Shown here in pieces: positions 1-6,613 of a DNA stretch of 6,613 nt (position 1 is the stretch's first letter; every line of letters starts with the position of its first letter). Under the pieces are notes generated by a model that worked only from the letters and a program-made list of their open reading frames with translations, was not told the origin of the DNA and did not search any database. The position numbers and the translations under genes are program-made. The stretch covers positions 1 through 6,613 of the forward strand of contig JALSPY010000292.1 of NCBI GenBank assembly GCA_026985705.1, given 5' to 3'. This DNA is from Hydrogenothermaceae bacterium (GTDB lineage Bacteria > Aquificota > Aquificia > Aquificales > Hydrogenothermaceae).

Positions 1-605
1 GAAGATTAAAACCTGTTGATATCTACTATCATTTTTTTATTGTTTCAAAATATTCTTCATTAAAGTCCCTTTATGATGTTTATAACTGGGTGGCAAAACA
101 GGAGATATCACCAATATTCACATCAGATTATATAAAAAATGTTTTAAGTTATAGGAAATCTGTTGTTGCTTACGATGGCGAAGGTTGGATTATAAGGACT
201 GATGGTAATTTAGCAAGTTTAAAGATTAACGGAAAGGTATTTGTCAATATAGAAAAAAGTAAAGGAATAGGGGGTTATAGATATCTTAAAGATAAAAATA
301 TAACTTATATTAATCTTGACAGGTCTGGAGATTATTATCTAGTTATATCATATAAGCCAGATAAAAAATACAGTTATATTTATAGTTTTAATGGTTTTAT
401 TAGATATGTAAAAAGGAAAAATGAAAAACTGATATTTCTGTTGAAAAGTTATGTTCCTGCAGAGATTAAATTTGCAGATAGTTTTAATTGCAATATTAAT
501 ATAAATAATAGAAAGAATTATAGAGTTTCAAAAGATAAAGGAGTTAAAATTTATAAGTTTAAGAAAGGTGGAGACATAAAAGTTGAGATTTTATGCAAAC
601 AATAA
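1..605 (+). CDS. pelA: PelA, C-terminal part (Pel polysaccharide deacetylase/hydrolase), 5'-truncated by the window edge
   Basis: The frame is open from base 3 to the TAA at 603-605 and encodes 200 residues; the GTG at 90 is internal, because family-like sequence continues upstream of it. The visible start, RLKPVDIYYHFF followed by SLKSLYDVYNWV, matches what I know of the late part of the PelA deacetylase region (Pro-x-x-[IL]-Tyr-Tyr-His-Phe, then an Ala/Leu-rich helix). Downstream come a small beta-rich domain with IGGYRYL and ITYINL, and a terminal SYVPAEIKFADSFNCNI segment, also typical of PelA ends. PelA is a periplasmic protein of roughly 950 residues in Pseudomonas that partly de-N-acetylates Pel and can hydrolyse it; PelB recruits it for export. 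The catalytic hydrolase site and most deacetylase motifs lie outside the window, so activity cannot be judged. It overlaps pelB by 23 bases. Recognition is from memory of the family pattern. Confidence 0.82.
   Translation, partial: RLKPVDIYYHFFIVSKYSSLKSLYDVYNWVAKQEISPIFTSDYIKNVLSYRKSVVAYDGEGWIIRTDGNLASLKINGKVFVNIEKSKGIGGYRYLKDKNITYINLDRSGDYYLVISYKPDKKYSYIYSFNGFIRYVKRKNEKLIFLLKSYVPAEIKFADSFNCNININNRKNYRVSKDKGVKIYKFKKGGDIKVEILCKQ
561..573 (+). promoter_or_regulatory. Ribosome binding site for pelB, inside the end of pelA
   Basis: The purine-rich stretch AAGAAAGGTGGAG contains AGGTG and GGAG and ends nine bases before the TTG at 583. The pelB frame has a stop at 577-579, so TTG 583 is the first start available after it, and this site supports that start. 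The ATG at 593 is in another frame. Since the site lies inside the pelA coding sequence, ribosomes finishing pelA would pass over it, suggesting coupled translation. Confidence 0.6.
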
Positions 606-3600
606 CGATAACTTACCAATAGAGTTTGAAGATAAAAAACCTACTAAAAAAGGTAAAAAGAGTAGCATAAAACTTATCTCTGGTTTAGAGTTAAGTGGAA
701 TATTTTTAGCAGTTTTATTAATCGTTTATGTTTTATTCCCAAATGATAAACTCTACTACTACATTCAAAGGCAGATAAAGGAGTTTAAAAGTGAAGAGGA
801 AGATATATATCTAAGTATTAAGTATTTAGAAAAACTTTTAAAGAAACATCCTAGACAGAAGGATATAAGAATAGCTTTAATAAGAAAATTGATAGAAGTT
901 GGAAACTTAGATAAAGCCAGAGAACATTTAGAAAAGTATAAAGAGTTATTTGGTGATGATGAAATAAGTGTCTCTTTAGAGTTAGCAATACTAGAAACTG
1001 AATTATATTCACTTCCTAATCAAGAAACACCTAAAGCTGAGATTTTAAAAGAAAAAATAAAAAGTTTAATAAAAAGTAATATAGATTTTGTAAATGACCC
1101 GTATGTTTTAGAAGAATTTTATAAGAAAGCTAAAGAGTACGGATTAAATAAAACCGCTTTAAAGATAGCTCTAAAATTAACTACACTATATAAAGCTCCA
1201 AATATAAAAAGTGGTATAGCTCATTTAAAGGATAAAAAGTTAGAATGGTTAAAAATAGCATTTTACGATGCTATAGCTGTTCAAAACTATAACGTTGCCT
1301 TAAAAACATATCTAAAATTAACAACATATGATAAAGAAAACTATCTAAAGTATACAAAAGATATAGCTAAATTTGAGTTGGGTTTAGGAAAACTTGATGA
1401 AGCGGCTAAACATTTTTCCGAGGCTGTAAAAGTTGAGAGGGATAAAAGACAAAAGATTGAGTTGTTGGAAAAGTTAGCTCAGATAGATGTTTGGAGACAT
1501 AAATATGATGAAGCGGTAAAACATTACATAGTTGCAATGAATTTAAGTGATGATTATGAAAGTAAGAAAAAGTTTTTTCTTAATGCACTGCAAACTGCAT
1601 TATGGGAAAACAATTTAAACAAAGCTATTAATATAATAGAAACCTATGGAACTTTTTTCCTAAATGATAAAGAAGTTTTAAAGAAAATAGTTGATGTATA
1701 CGTCCAAAGTGGAAATATCGATAAAGCTTACCAGTTAGCTAAGGAAGGACATAAGCTATTCAGCTCCGATATTTACTGGACAAAATCATTAGCTAAATTA
1801 TCACTTTGGAACTCAAAGGTGGAGGAAAGTTTCCAGTATTATCTAGATATTTATTCAAAAACTAAAGATAGCTCTATTAAACCACAGCTTTTAAATTTAG
1901 CTTTAGCATTAAATAAATATTTTGTAGCTAAAGAGATTTTAGAGGATGAGTTTTATAAGGGAAAGTTTGAAAATTGGAAAAAGTTAGCGGAGATTTATAT
2001 CCATCTTGGAGAGATAGACAAAGCTATATCAATCTTAAGGGAAGCTTACAGAAGGGAAAAAGATATAAAAATTTTAAAACAGATAGTAAAGTTAGAATTG
2101 TCTATAAATGATATAAACGGAGCATTAAGAGATTTAGAGAATTTACTGGTAAAAGGTGATTTAGATGTTGAAGATGCATTAGAACTTTCGTATTTACTTT
2201 ATATAAACAAACAGTATGATAGAGCTTTACAGGTTTTAAAACTTGTAAAATCTAAAGCAACAGATAAGGATACTGTTTATTGGACAACGCTTGCAGACTT
2301 AGCTTGGGATTTAAGGGATAAAAAAACATCTTACGAGATTGCAAAGTATCTTTTAACAAAAGATTTAGCTAGACCTGTAGATTTAGAGAGATTGATAATA
2401 TACTACGCTGAAAAGAAAGATTACAAGAAGGTTAAGAAGTTAGCACAAAAACTTATAAAACTTAAAAAATCGGAATTTGCCTACTACCACTATATGACAG
2501 CCCTTTACAATACTGGCGAGTATAAGAAGTTAGTTCAGTTTATATCTTCCCTATCCCATAAAGAGATAGATAACCTAAAAGATAAAACTTTCTTCTGGGG
2601 ATTGTATGCTAACAGTTTGATAAAGTTAGGAAAGGTTGATGAGGCTGTTAAAGTTTATGAAATGGCATTAAAGTATAATCCGGATAACAGGGAGCTTATC
2701 TACTCATTCCTTTGGTTTCTAGTTGATAATAAAAAAACTAATCTCCTAAAGAAATATCTTACAAAATATAGGGAATTAGCCTATACAGATAAAAAATTTA
2801 CATTTTTATATGGTGTAGCTTATACAGGAATGCAAAACTCTCTTGAAGCTAAACCTTTTCTCAAAAAACTTATAGATTTAGAGCCTAATAATGTTGATTA
2901 TTTGCTTATGTATGCAGATGTTTTAGACCTATCAGGCGAAACAGAGATAGCTGATAAGTATAGATATAAAATCTGGAGACAGCTAACTGCAAAACTTGAA
3001 AAAAATCCAAATTTGTTAAATGAGAGGGAATTTCTAAAGGATTATCTAAGATTAGCTATTAAGTTTTTACCTGCTGTAGAGTTAGAAGGTTTAATGCAAA
3101 GGGCAAAAGGTGTGTTAACTAAAAAAGAATATACTGAAATTAAAATTACTTGGTACCTTGCTAGAGGGGAGTATGAAAAAGCTAAACAACTTATAAAGCA
3201 GAAATTAGGTGTAGAACCATGGATGGAGCTTTCCATTGCTCTTTACGATTATGATAAAGATGAAATGGAAAGATTGCTTAAAAATCAACTTAAGGCACTA
3301 CCTATAAGGGACAGGGTAGATGCTGCAGAAAAAACAGGGAATATTGCATTAGCTAAAAAACTTGCCTTCAATGGTTTAGAACAAAATAGGAAGGATTTTA
3401 GACTTTATAAACAGTATAAAGAATTAGTGGAAGAAACAAGTCCAAAGGCTACCGTATCAATTAAAACTACAGATAGGGAAATTCAACAGACTAAAGTTAA
3501 AACCGCTTTTAAAACAAAACTTTACAAAAACTTCTATATAGAAGCTGGTAATGAGTATACATTAAATAAATCTTCAGGAGGAGGTTTAATAAACCTACCT

Positions 3601-4341
3601 ACAGACAGTAGGAAAAGTTATTTAAAAATTTCGGAGATAGACCCTGAAAAAAATCTATCTTTAGAGATAGGTCAAAGGACAGGTTTAAAGAATGTTCCAT
3701 ATCTAAAGTTTGATTACTACACATATATAAAGGATAAACTTAGTTTCAGTTTTAATATTGGTTATAATCTACAGACTGACGAAACACTGTATATGTATTA
3801 TGCAGGTAAGAAAAACAGTGTAAAGGGGTCAGTTAATTACTCTCCAACACCTTGGAATTATTACAGCCTTTCAATAGAACACAACAAGTATAAATCACTT
3901 GATAATAAAGCAATTGGTAGCGGAACTGTAATTGAGTTTACAGCTACACATAAATTTAGACTTGGTTATCCTGATTTTACACTTTCAGCTTACATAAGAA
4001 AGGGTTTATTTAGTGAAAAGCAAGAGAAGGGAATTATTAATAAAATTTCACCTTTCAGAAATCCCCAAGTCTTACCTGCTTCATATAACGAAGTTGGTTT
4101 AAGATTTTCGTTTGGATACAACAAAAAAGAAGAGTTTAACAAAACTTTAAGACCATTCCTTTCTGCAACAGTTTCATATAATGATGTTTACGGCGGAGGT
4201 TATGGTATAGAGGGAGGAATAACTGGAAATGCACTCTTACCAGCTGGAGATTTAACTGTAGGGGCTTCTTTCAACAAAGGTTTCAAAGGTTTAGGAAATA
4301 CAATAACAACATTCTATGTAGAGTATTTCTTAATGTTTTAA
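583..4341 (+). CDS. pelB: PelB: membrane-anchored TPR scaffold with C-terminal outer-membrane beta-barrel for Pel export
   Basis: The protein has 1252 residues, close to Pseudomonas PelB (about 1190). A Lys-rich N-terminus is followed by one hydrophobic segment at about 33-52 ending in VLFPND, the family's inner-membrane anchor. Residues about 70-945 are tandem helical repeats of TPR type; clear examples are near 262-287 (GKLDEAAKHFSEAVK), 468-495 (GEIDKAISILREAY) and 668-705 (GKVDEAVKVYEMALKYNPDN). From about 955 the sequence switches to alternating polar/hydrophobic strands; I count 16-17 by eye, ending YFLMF with the terminal Phe usual for outer-membrane barrels. Known PelB exports Pel through the barrel, while its periplasmic TPRs bind PelA and steer its activity. 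Start: TTG 583, with a good ribosome site and a stop just upstream. The domain order N-anchor, TPR, barrel separates it from ordinary TPR proteins; BcsC or PgaA are less likely because of the PelA neighbour and the anchor. No pelC follows. Confidence 0.88.
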   Translation: MRFYANNNDNLPIEFEDKKPTKKGKKSSIKLISGLELSGIFLAVLLIVYVLFPNDKLYYYIQRQIKEFKSEEEDIYLSIKYLEKLLKKHPRQKDIRIALIRKLIEVGNLDKAREHLEKYKELFGDDEISVSLELAILETELYSLPNQETPKAEILKEKIKSLIKSNIDFVNDPYVLEEFYKKAKEYGLNKTALKIALKLTTLYKAPNIKSGIAHLKDKKLEWLKIAFYDAIAVQNYNVALKTYLKLTTYDKENYLKYTKDIAKFELGLGKLDEAAKHFSEAVKVERDKRQKIELLEKLAQIDVWRHKYDEAVKHYIVAMNLSDDYESKKKFFLNALQTALWENNLNKAINIIETYGTFFLNDKEVLKKIVDVYVQSGNIDKAYQLAKEGHKLFSSDIYWTKSLAKLSLWNSKVEESFQYYLDIYSKTKDSSIKPQLLNLALALNKYFVAKEILEDEFYKGKFENWKKLAEIYIHLGEIDKAISILREAYRREKDIKILKQIVKLELSINDINGALRDLENLLVKGDLDVEDALELSYLLYINKQYDRALQVLKLVKSKATDKDTVYWTTLADLAWDLRDKKTSYEIAKYLLTKDLARPVDLERLIIYYAEKKDYKKVKKLAQKLIKLKKSEFAYYHYMTALYNTGEYKKLVQFISSLSHKEIDNLKDKTFFWGLYANSLIKLGKVDEAVKVYEMALKYNPDNRELIYSFLWFLVDNKKTNLLKKYLTKYRELAYTDKKFTFLYGVAYTGMQNSLEAKPFLKKLIDLEPNNVDYLLMYADVLDLSGETEIADKYRYKIWRQLTAKLEKNPNLLNEREFLKDYLRLAIKFLPAVELEGLMQRAKGVLTKKEYTEIKITWYLARGEYEKAKQLIKQKLGVEPWMELSIALYDYDKDEMERLLKNQLKALPIRDRVDAAEKTGNIALAKKLAFNGLEQNRKDFRLYKQYKELVEETSPKATVSIKTTDREIQQTKVKTAFKTKLYKNFYIEAGNEYTLNKSSGGGLINLPTDSRKSYLKISEIDPEKNLSLEIGQRTGLKNVPYLKFDYYTYIKDKLSFSFNIGYNLQTDETLYMYYAGKKNSVKGSVNYSPTPWNYYSLSIEHNKYKSLDNKAIGSGTVIEFTATHKFRLGYPDFTLSAYIRKGLFSEKQEKGIINKISPFRNPQVLPASYNEVGLRFSFGYNKKEEFNKTLRPFLSATVSYNDVYGGGYGIEGGITGNALLPAGDLTVGASFNKGFKGLGNTITTFYVEYFLMF

Positions 4342-4481
4342 TTACTTCTTATTTTTCCTTTGTTAATACCAATATCTGATAAAGAATAGGGATTTTACTT
4401 TTCTTTTAAACAAAAAATTACTTTCAAAGCTTTAAAACTGTTAATGAATAATTAAAAAATCCAATCAAGTTAATTAAAATC

Positions 4482-4510
4482 TTTATTTTAAAGCTCAAAT
4501 TGTTTATACT
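4482..4510 (+). promoter_or_regulatory. Candidate promoter for comM
   Basis: TATACT at 4505-4510 matches the bacterial -10 consensus at five of six positions and lies 35 bases before the comM ATG. The -35 position at 17-base spacing is TTTATT (4482-4487), a poor match, so the call rests mostly on the -10. In DNA this AT-rich, such hexamers occur by chance. The rest of the 4342-4545 gap shows only short AT-rich palindromes such as AAAGCTTT at 4426-4433, and no convincing rho-independent terminator after pelB; read-through from pelB into comM is therefore possible. Confidence 0.35.
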
Positions 4511-4545
4511 TTCTTTAAATTTTTTTGATAGAGAGTATTTAGTTT

Positions 4546-6072
4546 ATGCTTTCAGTAGTCAAAAGTGGCGGTATTTTAGGAATAGACGGTTTTATTGTTG
4601 ATGTTGAAGTTAACATATCATCAGGATTACCACAATTTACAGTTGTTGGATTACCTGATACTGCAGTAAAAGAGAGTAAAGAGAGAATTAAATCTGCAAT
4701 TACAAATGTAGGTCTAAAGTTTCCAAATAAAAAGATTGTTGTTAATCTAGCTCCCGCTGATATTGTTAAACAGGGAACAATATATGATTTACCTATGTCT
4801 ATAGGAATACTTACTGCAAATGGATTGATAGATACAGAAAATATAAAAGATTTTGCATTTATTGGAGAGTTAGCCTTAAATGGAGATTTAAGAGGTATAA
4901 AAGGGGCTTTACCTATAGCTATAAAATTGCAAGAAGAAGGAATAAAAAATCTAATTCTTCCTGAGGAAAATTCGTTAGAGGCTGGGCTTGTAGATGGTTT
5001 AAATGTGTATGGGTTTAAAAATATAAAAGATATAGTTATGTTTCTTAACGGTAGTCTAAAGAAGGAGAAGGTAAAAATAGATAGAAAAGAAATATTTAAA
5101 ACTAGAAATAAAAATAGTATAGATTTTAAGGATATTAAGGGACAAACTTTAGTAAAAAGAGCTTTAGAAATAGCTGCTGCAGGATTTCACAATTTATTAA
5201 TGATAGGTTCTCCCGGTTCTGGTAAATCAATGATGGCAAAAGCTTTTCCATCCATACTTCCACCTTTAAGCTTTGAAGAGGCTATTGAAACTACAAAAAT
5301 ACACAGTGTAGCTGGTGTTTTAGAGGATTTTATAGTAAAAGAGAGACCTTTTATCTCAGCTCATCATACTGCCTCTGATATTTCTATAATTGGTGGTGGG
5401 AATATTCCTAAACCGGGATTAATAAGCTTAGCTCATAATGGTGTTTTCTTTATGGATGAATTACCAGAATTTAAAAGAAATGTATTGGAGGTTTTAAGAC
5501 AACCTTTAGAAGACAGAAAAGTTGTTGTATCGAGAGCTTCTGGGATGTATATATTCCCCGCAAAATTTCAGCTAATAGCAGCTGCTAATCCATGCCCTTG
5601 TGGTTATAGAAATGACCCTAAAAAGAGTTGTCGTTGCTCTCCAAGAGAGATAAAAAGGTATATGGGAAAAATATCAGGACCTCTACTGGACAGAATTGAT
5701 ATTAATGTATGGGTAAATCCTGTGCCTCCTGAGGATTTATCAAAACTATCAAGTGATGAAGGCTCTGAGAAAATAAGAGAGAGAGTTATAAAAGCTGTAG
5801 AAATACAGAAAATGAGATTTAAGGATATAGGTATAAACTTTAATAGTGAAATGACCCCTACACTGTTAGAAAAGTTTGTAAAGTTGGATAACAAAGCTGA
5901 GAATACTTTAAATATGTATGCCAAAAAATATAATTTAACTGCTAGAAGTTATCATAGAATTTTAAAGTTATCTAGAACTATTGCTGATTTAGAAGGTTCA
6001 AATGATGTAAAACTTAAGCATATTCTGGAGGCTATAAACTTTAAACTTTCTGAGGAAAACTTATTAAATTAA
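4546..6072 (+). CDS. comM: ComM/YifB family AAA+ ATPase (Mg-chelatase-like)
   Basis: At 508 residues this has the normal family length and is recognisable throughout. The N-terminal ChlI-type domain (about 1-170) carries GIDGFIVDVEVNISSGLP and VVGLPDTAVKESKERI. The AAA+ domain (about 190-395) has Walker A GSPGSGKS at 221-228, HHTAS, Walker B FFMDELPEF at 301-309, and NPCPCGY followed by CRC, giving cysteines 350, 352, 362 and 364. SGPLLDRID is at 377-385. The C-terminal helical domain contains ARSYHRILKLSRTIADLEG (466-484). In Vibrio and Haemophilus ComM is a hexameric cytoplasmic helicase that promotes branch migration of incoming DNA during natural transformation; in many other bacteria the role is unproven. 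It is not a true magnesium chelatase subunit, since no chlorophyll genes are nearby. ATG 4546 fits the family N-terminus; only a weak GAGAG site (4531-4535) precedes it. One oddity is PGL at 290-292, where I remember PGE. A transposase remnant follows closely. Confidence 0.95.
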   Translation: MLSVVKSGGILGIDGFIVDVEVNISSGLPQFTVVGLPDTAVKESKERIKSAITNVGLKFPNKKIVVNLAPADIVKQGTIYDLPMSIGILTANGLIDTENIKDFAFIGELALNGDLRGIKGALPIAIKLQEEGIKNLILPEENSLEAGLVDGLNVYGFKNIKDIVMFLNGSLKKEKVKIDRKEIFKTRNKNSIDFKDIKGQTLVKRALEIAAAGFHNLLMIGSPGSGKSMMAKAFPSILPPLSFEEAIETTKIHSVAGVLEDFIVKERPFISAHHTASDISIIGGGNIPKPGLISLAHNGVFFMDELPEFKRNVLEVLRQPLEDRKVVVSRASGMYIFPAKFQLIAAANPCPCGYRNDPKKSCRCSPREIKRYMGKISGPLLDRIDINVWVNPVPPEDLSKLSSDEGSEKIRERVIKAVEIQKMRFKDIGINFNSEMTPTLLEKFVKLDNKAENTLNMYAKKYNLTARSYHRILKLSRTIADLEGSNDVKLKHILEAINFKLSEENLLN

Positions 6073-6082
6073 CGCGAGTTCG

Positions 6083-6131
6083 AAAATAAAAAAGCCTCCA
6101 GCTAAGCTAAAATAGAAGCCAAAAACTGGAG
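6083..6131 (-). terminator. Hairpin that reads as a rho-independent terminator on the - strand and covers the transposase ribosome site on the + strand
   Basis: CTCCAG at 6096-6101 and CTGGAG at 6126-6131 are perfect inverted repeats around a 24-base loop. On the - strand the stem is followed by GCTTTTTTATTTT, a good U-tract, so it could stop transcription heading left towards comM. On the + strand there is no T-run, but the right arm contains the GGAG Shine-Dalgarno of the transposase frame. The stem is only six base pairs with a long loop, so its stability is modest. Confidence 0.45.
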
Positions 6132-6140
6132 ATCAACAAA

Positions 6141-6613
6141 ATGTTCGCAACAAAAATATACTTTCAATTAGATGTTTTTTACAAGTCTTTTTTAAATTGT
6201 TTAAAATAAAACTCATCACCTAAATCACAAAAAGGTAGAAAATCTAGACTAACAAGTATACTAGTTTTTCCATTTATCTAGTTATTCAAATTTCAAAAAA
6301 TTCTACAAGGATTATGCATTAGTCCATTTAAAAAGCTATTTCCCAGATTTAGTCAGCTATAATATAATAATTCCATCATCTATAAGCTTCCTTTATGCCT
6401 TTTTTAAATTCATAACGAAGCTAAACAAGACTACCTGTATATTCAAATAGCAGAATACATTCTCATAAAGTATTTATTAGCAAAGAAAGGTAAAGATACG
6501 GTTGGCTGGTTTTATGGCTTTAAGTTACACATGATTATTAATGGAAAAGGAAAGATACTTTCATTTGATTTAACAACTCTATCTTTGCAAATAATTTCAT
6601 TATTTTACTTTAA
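6141..6613 (+). pseudogene. IS982-family transposase, broken by stop, frameshifts and deletions
   Basis: ATG 6141 has a good ribosome site (TGGAGA, 6127-6132, eight-base spacer) and opens MFATKIYFQLDVFYKSF, but TAA at 6207-6209 ends it after 22 codons. The same frame continues beyond the stop with SPKSQKGRKSRLT and ILVF up to about 6269. The similarity then moves to the frame starting at 6268: FHLSSYSNFKKFYKDYA, then LVHLKSYFPDLVSYN and FLYAFFKFI, ending at TAG 6448-6450. A third stretch, NSRIHSHKVF, is in the frame of 6446. The frame starting at 6477 gives LAKKGKDT and GWFYGFKLHMIINGKGKIL, the hallmark of IS982-type transposases, and stays open to the window edge. The segment expected between FKFI..NKTT and NSRIHSHKVF, carrying the first catalytic Asp (IDS motif), is missing. 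At least one nonsense change, three frame changes and one or two deletions are visible. The family call is from memory of the conserved motifs. Confidence 0.72.

Larger units (their letters stand above)
6073..6613 (+). mobile_element. Decayed IS982-family insertion sequence remnant (left part; right end beyond the window)
   Basis: The 541 bases after comM contain no intact gene. They hold about 68 bases of non-coding left end and then a transposase broken in several places. The element probably begins at or just after the comM stop codon: CGCGAGTTCG at 6073-6082 is a GC-rich patch out of keeping with its surroundings and could be the left terminal inverted repeat. That is inference, as the matching right end and any target duplication are not visible. 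The insertion leaves comM complete. The amount of damage implies an old insertion that can no longer move by its own transposase. Confidence 0.65.

Noticed and set aside
90..605. A separate 171-residue protein starting at GTG 90
   Set aside because: The frame is open to the window edge and the upstream residues (PVDIYYHFF) belong to the same PelA C-terminal pattern, so GTG 90 is an internal Val codon.
3042..3236. 64-codon open frame on the - strand inside pelB
   Set aside because: It lies wholly within the well-supported pelB TPR region, has no recognisable protein pattern and is a chance opposite-strand frame.
4426..4493. Short inverted repeats (AAAGCTTT at 4426-4433, CTTT/AAAG at 4481-4493) as a pelB terminator
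   Set aside because: The stems are only four pairs and purely AT-rich apart from one GC step, with no ordered T-run after them; this is expected by chance in such DNA.
4342..4545. A small RNA, riboswitch or CRISPR-like repeat in the pelB-comM gap
   Set aside because: There are no repeated units, no GC-richer structured core and no recognised aptamer motif; only a plausible -10 hexamer stands out.
5604..5924. 106-codon open frame on the - strand inside comM
   Set aside because: It is antisense to the conserved Cys motif and C-terminal domain of ComM; its hydrophobic look follows from reverse reading of Lys/Asp-rich codons.
6141..6209. A genuine 22-residue small protein with a good ribosome site
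   Set aside because: Its sequence continues in frame past the stop with transposase-like residues, so it is the truncated start of the broken transposase rather than a small gene.

Overview
The window is strongly AT-rich DNA holding the 3' end of a Pel exopolysaccharide cluster (end of pelA, all of pelB), a complete comM/yifB ATPase gene and, at the right edge, a decaying insertion sequence. All genes read on the + strand. The low GC, Lys/Glu/Ile-rich proteins, short gaps and TTG start would suit a Gram-negative bacterium such as a low-GC member of the Aquificota (for example a Sulfurihydrogenibium-like organism). That placement is inference: nothing here is taxonomically decisive, and an AT-rich Campylobacterota or Deferribacterota host cannot be excluded. 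A C-terminal outer-membrane barrel in PelB does argue for a two-membrane cell.

Layout: 1-605 is the last 200 codons of pelA (periplasmic deacetylase/hydrolase of Pel polysaccharide). 583-4341 is pelB, which overlaps pelA by 23 bases, starts at TTG, and encodes one membrane anchor, a very long TPR superhelix and a C-terminal beta-barrel. 4342-4545 is a 204-base AT-rich gap with a candidate promoter for the next gene and no convincing terminator. 4546-6072 is comM, complete with Walker A, Walker B and a four-cysteine motif. 6073-6613 has no intact gene; it holds a degraded IS982-like transposase, readable only by switching frame, preceded by a short left-end region with a hairpin.

How the genes work together: PelA and PelB act at one step, modification and export of Pel across the periplasm and outer membrane, and their overlap suggests coupled translation. 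The usual next gene in the proteobacterial order, pelC, is absent; pelB is followed directly by an unrelated gene, so the remaining pel genes must lie upstream, lie elsewhere or be missing. ComM is a cytoplasmic AAA+ ATPase linked to DNA branch migration in natural transformation and is probably a separate transcription unit. The most interesting non-coding signal is a hairpin at 6096-6131. Its right arm contains the Shine-Dalgarno of the old transposase, and read on the - strand it looks like a rho-independent terminator. I see no clear new biological system; the findings are a pel locus of unusual gene order and a dissectable IS remnant.
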